64,000 bases of DNA. Origin: Anaeromyxobacter sp. Fw109-5 (lineage in GTDB: Bacteria; Myxococcota; Myxococcia; Myxococcales; Anaeromyxobacteraceae). Numbering within the stretch: the stretch's first letter is position 1; the number at the start of each line of letters is the position of its first letter. Shown here piece after piece: positions 17,206 through 24,902 of this stretch. The stretch lies in NCBI RefSeq assembly GCF_000017505.1, contig NC_009675.1, positions 1,426,001-1,490,000 of the forward strand, read 5' to 3'. The notes below the pieces were generated by a model that did no database searches, was not told the origin of the DNA, and worked only from the letters and a program-made list of their open reading frames with translations. A program made the position numbers and the translations under genes.

Positions 17206-17741
17206 CCGGAACGGCGATCGATCTCGCGGCGCTCGCGACGGTGGCCCTCGCCGCCCTCCTGGGCGCGTCGTCGGGCGCGCTCCGCCAGGTCCTGCAGCTC
17301 GTCGCGGTCGTCGCGGGCGTGCTCGCGGCGCGCCACCTCGCGGCGCCCGTGGCCGCGGGGCTGGGCAGCTTCGCCTCCGCGCCGGTGGCCCGCGCGATCG
17401 CCCCGGCGTTCCTGTTCCTCGGCGTCTCCGCGCTGGTGTCGCTGGTGGGGGGGGCGCTCCTGCGGGGCACCGCCGCGTCGCGGATCGTGCACGGCCCGGC
17501 CGACCGCGGCCTGGGGTCGCTCCTCGGCGGCGTGAAGGGGCTGCTGGGCGCATGGGTGGCGCTGTCCCTCCTCCTCCTCGTCGCCTCCGTCGCCCCGCGC
17601 GAATGGGAGCGGGACGTGCGAGAGAGCCAGCTCGTGCGGCTCGCCGCGCGCTACGACCTCGTGGCGCGCGTCGCGCCGGAGGGCGCGAGGACGCTCGAGC
17701 GGTTCCGGACGAGGGGGGAGGGGGAGCCCGGCAGGAAGTGA
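17202..17741 (+). CDS. CvpA-like inner-membrane protein
   Basis: GTG 17202 overlaps the J-protein stop (GTGA), so translation is coupled. The 179-residue product has four hydrophobic segments with the CvpA pattern: an N-terminal AIDLAALATVALAALLGASSG helix, a second helix VLQLVAVVAGVLAA, a loop with small residues, and GLGSLLGGVKGLLGAWV before the last helix. CvpA proteins are linked to colicin V production and envelope stress; the biochemical role is unknown. The link with an Hsp70/J pair is unusual. Confidence 0.75.
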   Translation: MTGTAIDLAALATVALAALLGASSGALRQVLQLVAVVAGVLAARHLAAPVAAGLGSFASAPVARAIAPAFLFLGVSALVSLVGGALLRGTAASRIVHGPADRGLGSLLGGVKGLLGAWVALSLLLLVASVAPREWERDVRESQLVRLAARYDLVARVAPEGARTLERFRTRGEGEPGRK

Positions 17742-17762
17742 GGTCGCGCGAGCTCGTCGGCG

Positions 17763-17807
17763 GGCTTCAGGCTCCGGGCCTCGGGCCTCAGGCGCAGCCC
17801 TGAAGCC
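17763..17807. repeat. Intergenic hairpin repeat between convergent genes
   Basis: GGCTTCAGG (17763-17771) pairs with CCTGAAGCC (17799-17807). The following CCGAAGCCTGGAGCCT also appears in reverse orientation near 7213-7230, in the glnS/gltX gap. It may serve as a bidirectional terminator for the CvpA gene and the agmatinase-family gene, although no T-run is present. Confidence 0.45.
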
Positions 17808-17834
17808 TGTAGTCCGAAGCCTGGAGCCTCGACT

Positions 17835-18866
17835 TCAACCCTGCTGCGACCGCAGCATCCAGCCCACGAGCTTGTACAGGAGCCGGGCGCCGACGTTGCC
17901 GTCCCACTCCCCGCCGTCGGGATCGGGCGCCACCTCGACCAGGTCGAACCCGACGAGGCGCCGGCCGCTCCGGACGATCCCTCCGACGAGCGCCGCCGCC
18001 TCCTGGAAGGAGAGGCCACCGGGCACCGGCGTGCCGGTGTGCGGGCAGAGCGTCGGATCGAGCCCGTCGACGTCGAAGGAGACGTACACGTCGCGCGGCA
18101 GCGGCTCGAGGATGCGCCGCACGACCGCCGCCCAGGGCTCTCCCTCGAAGCGCGCCTGGGCCAGCCGGGCGTCGTGGTGCTGCACGATGCGCCCGCCCGA
18201 GCGCTCGGCGTAGGCGTGCTCCTCCTCGGAGAGGTCCCGCAGCCCCACCTGCACGACGCGGGAGATCCCGGGGCACCGCTCCGCGGCGTTGTAGATCACG
18301 GACGCGTGGCTGTAGGTGAACCCCTCGAACGCCACACGCAGATCCGCGTGGGCGTCCACGTGGAGGAGCCCGAGGCCGGGGTAGCGCCGCGCGTGGGCGG
18401 CGATGGCGCCGAGCGCGGTCGAGTGATCGCCGCCCACCAGGCCGACGCGCTTGCCGCGGGCGAGCAGCCCGTCCACGCGCTCCTCGACCCAGCGGTTCAC
18501 CTGCTCGCAGGCCGCGTCCACCGCCGCGGCGGCCCGCGCGAGATCGTCCCGCCCGGGCAACACGCCGCCCGCGTCGATGACCGGCGCCGCGGCCGCCCGC
18601 GCCTCCCGATCGAGCCGCGTGACGTGCTCTGGGACCTCGAGCATGTGGATGCCGGCCTCGTACGGACGCCCGGTCTCCACGTCGAAGAGGTCCACCTGCC
18701 GGCTCGCCGACAGGATCGCCTCCGGGCCGCGGCTCGTGCCGCCGCCGTAGGAGGTCGTCGCCTCGAACGGGACGGGGACGAGGACGACGCCCGCCTCGTC
18801 CTCGGAGTGCGGCAGGCCGAAGACGCCGGAGCCCGGCTGGGCGGCGGCGGAGGGATCGAAGGACAT
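17835..18866 (-). CDS. speB: Agmatinase/arginase-family ureohydrolase
   Basis: The 343-residue protein has all binuclear manganese motifs of the family: GGDHSTALG, HVDAHADLR and SFDVDGLDPTLCPHTGTPVPGG. Agmatinase makes putrescine and urea from agmatine. The short gap of 10 bp behind the upstream deoxyhypusine-synthase-like gene indicates one operon for polyamine synthesis, which supports agmatinase over arginase or formiminoglutamase. The start at ATG 18866 is chosen because the upstream extension overlaps that gene and is Arg-rich. Confidence 0.88.
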   Translation of the reverse strand: MSFDPSAAAQPGSGVFGLPHSEDEAGVVLVPVPFEATTSYGGGTSRGPEAILSASRQVDLFDVETGRPYEAGIHMLEVPEHVTRLDREARAAAAPVIDAGGVLPGRDDLARAAAAVDAACEQVNRWVEERVDGLLARGKRVGLVGGDHSTALGAIAAHARRYPGLGLLHVDAHADLRVAFEGFTYSHASVIYNAAERCPGISRVVQVGLRDLSEEEHAYAERSGGRIVQHHDARLAQARFEGEPWAAVVRRILEPLPRDVYVSFDVDGLDPTLCPHTGTPVPGGLSFQEAAALVGGIVRSGRRLVGFDLVEVAPDPDGGEWDGNVGARLLYKLVGWMLRSQQG

Positions 18867-18876
18867 GGCAGGTGGT

Positions 18877-20049
18877 CTAACGCCGCGGGAGCGCGCGGCC
18901 AGGGCCCATCGTCTTCGCCTTGCCGGAGTCGCGCATCTCCGGCAGCGCATCCGACCCCGGGTGCTTCCTCACGTGCGCCTTGCGGAGCGTCTCGTACATC
19001 TCCGGCAGCCGCTTGAACAGCCGCTTGGGCTTGCGCTTCTTGCGCGTGGCGAGCGCGTACGAGAACACCACGGGCGCGGCGATCGTCGTGTCGGAGTAGA
19101 CCACGACGTGGTTCTTCATCATGTTCGCCTGCACCTTGCCCCAGCTGATCGCCTCCGACGGCGTCGCGCCCGAGAGGCCGCCCCACTGCGGCGAGTCGGT
19201 CGAGATCTGCAGCACGTACTCGTGCCCGCCGCGGTTCAGGTCGAGGATCTGCCAGAGCGTCGGCTGGGTCTGTAGATAGAAGTTCTTCGGCGAGCCGCCC
19301 CCGAGGATGACGACCCCGTTCACCTTCGCGTCGTAGACGATGGCGGTGGACTGGAGGACGTCGAGATCGGGATCGACCGTGGTCTCGCCGCCCCGGAGCT
19401 TCATGGCGGCGACGTTCATGCCGATCGAGGAGTCGCCCGGCGAGGAGGTGAAGATCGGCACGTCGTACCTGGCGGCCGTCGCGACCCAGCTCTTCTCGGG
19501 CAGCGGCGCCTGCTGGTTCACGAGCTGGCCGAGGTAGTGGTGCAGCTGCGGCGTGGAGATGTGGCCGCGCAGCGACTTCGGGGCCTTCTCCAGCGCCTCG
19601 CGCACGAAGGCGTCGGTGTCGAGCAGCGAGTCCTCGGTGATGAAGACGTCGTAGATGCGCTCGATCCCGGCCTGGTAGAGCTCCTTGTCGTCCACGTGGA
19701 AGTGGCCCTGGACGACCGGCAGCTTCAGCGCGAAGTGGAGGTCGTGGTACAGGTTCGCGCCCGTCGCGATGACGAGGTCCACGAAGCCCGCCTCGATCAT
19801 CGCCTGGATCGCGCCGCCCAGGCCCGCGGGCGCCATCGCGCCGGTCACGGTGAGCGCGATGGTGGCGTCGGAGTCGATCATCCGCGCGAACAGATCGCAG
19901 CCCTCCGCCAGGCGGCCGCCGTTGAAGGCGCCGGCGCGGCGGTACACGTCGACGAGATCCTCGACCGACATCCCGGGCCGGAGCCGCATCGGCTCGACGG
20001 GCGGGCGGGAGAGGTACTTCTTGCGGAGAACCTTCGAGTTCTTGGCCAT
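18877..20049 (-). CDS. Deoxyhypusine-synthase-like enzyme, probable homospermidine/spermidine-type synthase
   Basis: Bacteria lack eIF5A, the normal DHS substrate, and bacterial DHS homologues are known to act in polyamine (homospermidine) synthesis. The 390-residue product shows DHS motifs: TVTGAMAPAGLGG, FTSSPGDSSIGMN, ILGGGSPKNFYLQTQP, and SWGK with Lys305 in the place of the catalytic Lys that carries the butylimine intermediate. The adjacent agmatinase-family gene would supply putrescine. The tail is basic. The substrate preference is inferred from context and family. Confidence 0.88.
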   Translation of the reverse strand: MAKNSKVLRKKYLSRPPVEPMRLRPGMSVEDLVDVYRRAGAFNGGRLAEGCDLFARMIDSDATIALTVTGAMAPAGLGGAIQAMIEAGFVDLVIATGANLYHDLHFALKLPVVQGHFHVDDKELYQAGIERIYDVFITEDSLLDTDAFVREALEKAPKSLRGHISTPQLHHYLGQLVNQQAPLPEKSWVATAARYDVPIFTSSPGDSSIGMNVAAMKLRGGETTVDPDLDVLQSTAIVYDAKVNGVVILGGGSPKNFYLQTQPTLWQILDLNRGGHEYVLQISTDSPQWGGLSGATPSEAISWGKVQANMMKNHVVVYSDTTIAAPVVFSYALATRKKRKPKRLFKRLPEMYETLRKAHVRKHPGSDALPEMRDSGKAKTMGPGRALPRR

Positions 20050-20161
20050 GGCGGGCGCGGACGTTAGCGACCGCGGCCGGCACCGTCAAGGAACAGCGGC
20101 GACGCGGGAGCTCACGGGCCCCGCGGGCCAGCGAGCGGAGGTGGGCCCCGCGCCAGACGCC

Positions 20162-20638
20162 TCACGCCTCGCGGGCGGAGGCCTGGAGCTGAAGCTGCAC
20201 GAGCCCGATCTGGCCATCGTCCGCCGGCTTGAAGGCGAGCTCGTTGAGCTTCGCCTGCCGGTACACGTCGAGCATCCGCTCCTGGCCCTGCCGCCACACC
20301 GACACCATGGTGCACGCGGTCGAGTGCCCGCAGGCGTCCTCACCGTCCAGGCACACGTTGAGGGCGACCGGCCCCTCGACGGCCTCGATGACGTCGAGGA
20401 AGCTGATCTCGCTGGGAGTGCGCGCCAGCGCGTAGCCTCCGTGCGGGCCGCGCGTGGACCGAACCAGGCTCTGGTCCACCAGCGTCTTCAGGATCTTCGC
20501 GAGGAAGTCCTCCGGCACGTCCATCTGCCGGGCGATCTCCCGGAAGGGCACGACCGACTCCTGCGGGATCGAGGCGAGGTAGATCATCGCCCGGAGGCCG
20601 TAATCGATCTTCCTGGAGATTCGCAGTACGTGCTGCAT
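20162..20638 (-). CDS. Rrf2-family transcriptional regulator, probable Fe-S cluster sensor
   Basis: The 158-residue protein begins MQHVLRISRKIDYGLRAMIYLA, a typical Rrf2 start, with a winged helix through residue 80 (VRSTRGPHGGYALART). Cys96, Cys103 and Cys109 are spaced C-x6-C-x5-C, the ligand layout of IscR/NsrR/RirA-type regulators, suggesting an iron-sulfur cluster that senses iron, NO or redox state. It lies 84 bp from the divergent PHP gene, so it may control that gene and itself. It is not beside isc/suf genes, so the regulon is unknown. Confidence 0.9.
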   Translation of the reverse strand: MQHVLRISRKIDYGLRAMIYLASIPQESVVPFREIARQMDVPEDFLAKILKTLVDQSLVRSTRGPHGGYALARTPSEISFLDVIEAVEGPVALNVCLDGEDACGHSTACTMVSVWRQGQERMLDVYRQAKLNELAFKPADDGQIGLVQLQLQASAREA

Positions 20639-20722
20639 CGAGCCCTTCCTCGCGCGCCGCCTCTGCCGCCGAGCGCGCAGCTTTAGTGCCGCGTATTGTA
20701 ACACGCACGAGGTGGACATTTC

Positions 20723-21562
20723 ATGGCAGCCCAGCCCCCCGCCGGCCTCATCGACCTTCACTCCCACAGCCTCGCGTCCGACGGGGAATACGCCGCCGGG
20801 GAGGTGGCGGAGCGCGCCGCCGCGGCGGGCCTGCGCGTGTGGGGCCTGTGCGATCATGACACGGTGGCAGGTCTCACGGCCGCCCAGCAGGCGGCCGATC
20901 GCGTCGGCCTCCGGTTCGTGCCCGGGATCGAGCTCTCGGCCTTCCTCGATCGGCGCGAGATCCACCTCCTGGGCCACTTCGTGGACCCGGAGCACCCCGG
21001 CCTGAAGCGCTTCGAGGACTTCCTCGCGGAGCGGCGGCGGGAGCGCATGACCCAGATCGTCCAGCGCCTCGCGACGCTCGGCGTGACCCTGCGAGTGGAG
21101 AACATCGAGAAGCACAGCGGCGGCAAGACCATCGGGCGGCCCCACGTCGCCAAGGCGATCCTCGAGACCGGGGTGGTCTCCAGCGTGAAGGAGGCGTTCG
21201 ATCGCTTCCTCGGCGAGGGAAGGCCCGCGTACGTGCAGCGCTACCGCCTGGAGGCCGACGAGGCGGTGCGGCTCGTGCGGGCGGCGGGAGGCACCACGAC
21301 CATCGCGCACCCCGGCGTCAACGGCCTCGAGCGCGGCGATCTCGAGCGGCTCCGCGCCGCGGGCGTGGAGGGGATCGAGGTGCTGCACGCGGATCACAAC
21401 CCGTCGGTCCGCGAGAAGTACCGCCGCCTGGCCGAAGCGCTCGATCTCGTCCCGACGGCCGGCTCCGACTTCCACGGACCGGCGATCTCGCCGGACCGCC
21501 ACTTCGGCGACGTCACGATGACCGAGGCGGACCTGGCGCGGCTCGAGGCGCGGAGGCCGTAG
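20723..21562 (+). CDS. PHP-domain phosphoesterase (YciV/RNase AM-like)
   Basis: The 279-residue protein has the full set of PHP metal motifs: IDLHSHS, LCDHDT, GIELSAF, TIAHPG and AGSDFHG. The insert with TIGRPHVA matches the YciV type, which removes phosphate from 3',5'-nucleoside bisphosphates or trims 5' ends of short RNAs. The SD GAGGTGG precedes the ATG closely. It converges on the nuo operon terminator. Confidence 0.88.
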   Translation: MAAQPPAGLIDLHSHSLASDGEYAAGEVAERAAAAGLRVWGLCDHDTVAGLTAAQQAADRVGLRFVPGIELSAFLDRREIHLLGHFVDPEHPGLKRFEDFLAERRRERMTQIVQRLATLGVTLRVENIEKHSGGKTIGRPHVAKAILETGVVSSVKEAFDRFLGEGRPAYVQRYRLEADEAVRLVRAAGGTTTIAHPGVNGLERGDLERLRAAGVEGIEVLHADHNPSVREKYRRLAEALDLVPTAGSDFHGPAISPDRHFGDVTMTEADLARLEARRP

Positions 21563-21583
21563 CGCCGGCCGCGCGGCGCTCGA

Positions 21584-21621
21584 AAAGGAAGCGGCCCGAC
21601 CGGATCGACCGGCCGGGCCGC
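21584..21621 (-). terminator. nuoN: Terminator of the minus-strand nuo operon
   Basis: On the minus strand GCGGCCCG pairs with CGGGCCGC (21614-21621 with 21591-21598), extended by an inner CCGG/CCGG stem, and is followed by TTCCTTTT. It lies 24 bp past the nuoN stop in a convergent gap. Confidence 0.75.
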
Positions 21622-21644
21622 GCGCGCCGCGACGGGCGGCTCCG

Positions 21645-23201
21645 CTAGCCGCGGAAGAGCTGCAGCGAGGCCTCGGTCCAGCGGACCATCGGCGTCCACC
21701 AGATCCCGAACACCAGGATCGCGACGGAGAACGCGCCGAGCATGACCTGGTAGCCGACCCGCAGCCGGACGGGCGGGGCCTCGGCGACGTACGGAGCGTC
21801 GATGAACATCGCCCGGATCACGCGCACGTAGTAGTAGAGCGCGATCGCGGTGTTGAGCGCGCCGATGAGCGCGAGCCACGCGTACCAGGCGCCCCCCGGC
21901 CCGTCGATCCGCTCGAACACCGCGTAGAACAGGTACCACTTGCCGACGAAGCCGGCGAAGGGCGGCAGCCCGGTGAGCGAGAAGAGGAAGATCGCGAACG
22001 CCACGGCCGCCGAGGGGTGCCGCTTCGAGAGCCCGCGGTAATCCAGGATCGACTCGGAGCCGGTCGACTCCGCGACGAGGATCACGACCAGGAACGCGCC
22101 CACGTTCATCACGAGGTACACGAGCATGTAGATCATGACCGACTGCATGCCGCGGTCGGAGACCGCGGAGAGGCCCATGAGCGTGTAGCCGGCGTGCGCG
22201 ATGGAGGAGTACGCGAGGAGCCGCTTCAGGTTGGTCTGCCCGAGCGCGGTGAGGTTGCCGAGCGTCATGGTGACCGCGGCGATGACGCCGACCACCGCCG
22301 GCCAGGGGATGCCCGCGAGCGACTCGGCGAACCCCGTGACGGGCGACGAGGGCCCGGCGAGGGCGGAGTGGAAGATCCGGATCGCGAGCGCGAACCCGGC
22401 CGCCTTGGGGCCGACGGAGAGGAACGCCGTGAAGGGGGTGGGCGCGCCCTCGTACACGTCGGGGCACCACATGTGCCACGGCACCGCGGCGACCTTGTAG
22501 CCGATGCCCGCGGTCACGAACACGATCGCGACGACGAGCGCGACGCGGGTGGCGGCGACCGAGACGGCCGAGCCGGCCTGCAGCGCCTGCAGCTGGGCGC
22601 CCAGCTCGTGCAGGCTCGTCGTGCCGGTGAGGCCGTACAGGTAGCTCATGCCGAAGAGCATGACGCCGGACGCGACCCCGCCGTAGATGACGTACTTCAG
22701 CGAACCCTCGGTGGCCTTCCGGTCGCCCTTGCGGAAGCCCGCGAGGACGTAGCTCACCATCGAGACCAGCTCGAGGGAGAGGTAGACCATGAGCAGGTCG
22801 GTCGCGCTCGCCATCATGAACATGCCGAGCACGATCGCCATGAGCAGCGCGAAGAACTGGCCGATGCGCTCGGGAGGGAAGTCCCGGCCCTGCGCCGCGA
22901 TGATCACGGTGAGGGCGCCCGCGGCGAGGAACAGCCACTTGAAGAAGATCGCGAACGCGTCGTTCGCGAGCATGCCGTTGAAGAGCGCCTGCGCGTCGGG
23001 CGGCTGGATGGCGAGGAGCCCCGCCGCCGCGGCGAGGACGGCGAGCGCCCCGGCGGTGAGGAGCGCGACCCGCGCCTGACTCCGCCGGAAGACCAGGTCG
23101 AGCACGAACAGGACGAGCGTCCCGAACGTGAGCGCCATCTCCGGCCGGAACCAGAGCGCGGAGCGCAGGTTCTCGTCGACGAGAGGGAGGAAGGATTCCA
23201 T
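21645..23201 (-). CDS. nuoN: NADH-quinone oxidoreductase subunit N (cluster 1)
   Basis: NuoN is one of three antiporter-like proton-pumping subunits in the membrane arm of complex I. The 518-residue product has about 14 hydrophobic segments, the Proton_antipo_M core (SLELVSMVSYVLAGF, GIGYKVAAVPWHMWCPDVYEGAP) and conserved lysines in those helices. It is the last gene of the minus-strand cluster, 18 bp behind nuoM and just before a terminator. Confidence 0.96.
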   Translation of the reverse strand: MESFLPLVDENLRSALWFRPEMALTFGTLVLFVLDLVFRRSQARVALLTAGALAVLAAAAGLLAIQPPDAQALFNGMLANDAFAIFFKWLFLAAGALTVIIAAQGRDFPPERIGQFFALLMAIVLGMFMMASATDLLMVYLSLELVSMVSYVLAGFRKGDRKATEGSLKYVIYGGVASGVMLFGMSYLYGLTGTTSLHELGAQLQALQAGSAVSVAATRVALVVAIVFVTAGIGYKVAAVPWHMWCPDVYEGAPTPFTAFLSVGPKAAGFALAIRIFHSALAGPSSPVTGFAESLAGIPWPAVVGVIAAVTMTLGNLTALGQTNLKRLLAYSSIAHAGYTLMGLSAVSDRGMQSVMIYMLVYLVMNVGAFLVVILVAESTGSESILDYRGLSKRHPSAAVAFAIFLFSLTGLPPFAGFVGKWYLFYAVFERIDGPGGAWYAWLALIGALNTAIALYYYVRVIRAMFIDAPYVAEAPPVRLRVGYQVMLGAFSVAILVFGIWWTPMVRWTEASLQLFRG

Positions 23202-23219
23202 CGCGGTCTCGCTCCGGGC

Positions 23220-24884
23220 CTACAGCGGCCGGATGTTCTGGATGAGGAGGTGCAGGCTGCGGTTGATGACCCCGAGGATCGCCTGCGGGTAGAAGCCGAG
23301 GACGATGGCGATGGCGGCGAGCGGGTAGAGGGAGATGCGCTCGCGCCAGTTGAGGTCCGGGTAGCCCTTGTAGACCGGGTTCAGCTTGCCCAGGAACATG
23401 CGGTGGATCGCCCACAGGTAGTAGGCGGCGGTGATGATGACCGCGGTCGCCGAGATGATGGTGTAGGTCGTGAAGACCGGGAACGCGCCCGTGAACACCA
23501 TGAACTCCGCGATGAAGCCGGCCAGGCCGGGGAGGCCGAGCGACGCGAAGAACGCGAGGCCCATGATGGCGGTGTACTCGGGCAGCTCGGCGGCGAGGCC
23601 GCCGAACTTCTCGATCTCGCGGTGGTGGGCGCGGTCGTAGATCACGCCCACGATGAGGAACAGCATCGGGCTGATGATGCCGTGCGTGAAGAGGTTCAGC
23701 ACCGCGCCGGAGATGCCCGCCGGCGTCATCGCCGCCATGCCGAGCAGCGAGAAGCCCATGTGCGAGACCGACGAGTAGGCGATGAGCTTCTTGAGATCCT
23801 TCTGCCCGAGGCAGACGAAGGCGGCGTAGACGATGTTGATGACGCCGAACACCGCCATCGCGTTGGCCGCCCACGCCGTCGCGTCGGGGAGGAGCGGGTA
23901 GTTGAAGCGCAGGATGCCGTAGATGCCCATCTTCAGGAGCACGCCGGCCAGGATGACGGAGATGGGCGTCGGCGCCTCGACGTGGGCGTCGGGCAACCAG
24001 GTGTGGAACGGGAACATCGGGATCTTGATCGCGAACCCGATGAAGAGCGCGACGAAGGCGAGCTTCGTGAACTGCATCCCGAGGATGGGCGCCGCGTTCA
24101 GGAACTGGCCCTGCGCGCCCTGCTTCCCGAGCTCGATGAGGTTGAACGTGTGGCCGCTCGACATCGTCCCGTCGGCGAGCATCGCCGGGAGGCTGTTGTA
24201 GTAGATGCCGATGATCGCGAGGAGCATCAGCACGGAGCCGGCGAGGGTGTAGAGGAAGAACTTGATCGCCGCGTACTCCTTGCGCGGCCCGCCCCACACG
24301 CCGATGAGGAAGTACATCGGCAGGAGCATGACCTCCCAGAACACGTAGAAGAGGAACATGTCCAGGGAGACGAAGGTCCCCATCATGCCGGTCTGGAGGA
24401 GCAGCAGCATGACCATGTAGCCCGGCACCATCCGCACCGAGAAGTGCTTCGGGTGGTGCGCGTCGTCGTGCCCGTGGCCGTGGTCGTCGTCGACCATGCC
24501 GGCCATCTCGGCCGCCTTCGCGCCCGACCACCACGGCATCGAGGCGATGGTCGCCACGAAGGAGATGAGGCCGGACAGGAGCACCATCGAGATGGAGAGC
24601 CCGTCGACGCCGACGTAGTACTCGATGTTGAACGCGCGGATCCACACGAAGTGCTGCGCGAGCTGCACTCCGGTGTCGGTCGGGTCGTACATCCGCCACG
24701 CCGCGATGGCCGCCACGAAGGAGAGCCCGCTCGTCAGCAGCGCGATGAGGCGCGCGCCGTCGTCGACGAGCTTCTTCGGGAGGTTCGCGACGAAGCGGAC
24801 CGCGAGCAGGACGACGATCGCGGCCGCTCCGAGGAGCGGGAAGAAGGTGGCCCAGCTGAGGACGTTGCCCGGGTTCAGGAACAT
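23220..24884 (-). CDS. nuoM: NADH-quinone oxidoreductase subunit M (cluster 1), with His/Asp insert
   Basis: This antiporter-like subunit has 554 residues and the family core FPFHTWLPDAHVEAPTPISV plus a membrane Glu in FYVFWEVMLLPMYFLIG. An Asp/His-rich loop near residues 128-146 (DDDHGHGHDDAHHPKHF) interrupts the usual sequence and mirrors the larger His-rich insert of NuoL. It lies between nuoL and nuoN with short gaps. Confidence 0.96.
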   Translation of the reverse strand: MFLNPGNVLSWATFFPLLGAAAIVVLLAVRFVANLPKKLVDDGARLIALLTSGLSFVAAIAAWRMYDPTDTGVQLAQHFVWIRAFNIEYYVGVDGLSISMVLLSGLISFVATIASMPWWSGAKAAEMAGMVDDDHGHGHDDAHHPKHFSVRMVPGYMVMLLLLQTGMMGTFVSLDMFLFYVFWEVMLLPMYFLIGVWGGPRKEYAAIKFFLYTLAGSVLMLLAIIGIYYNSLPAMLADGTMSSGHTFNLIELGKQGAQGQFLNAAPILGMQFTKLAFVALFIGFAIKIPMFPFHTWLPDAHVEAPTPISVILAGVLLKMGIYGILRFNYPLLPDATAWAANAMAVFGVINIVYAAFVCLGQKDLKKLIAYSSVSHMGFSLLGMAAMTPAGISGAVLNLFTHGIISPMLFLIVGVIYDRAHHREIEKFGGLAAELPEYTAIMGLAFFASLGLPGLAGFIAEFMVFTGAFPVFTTYTIISATAVIITAAYYLWAIHRMFLGKLNPVYKGYPDLNWRERISLYPLAAIAIVLGFYPQAILGVINRSLHLLIQNIRPL

Positions 24885-24902
24885 GTCTCGGCTCTCCTGG
24901 CG

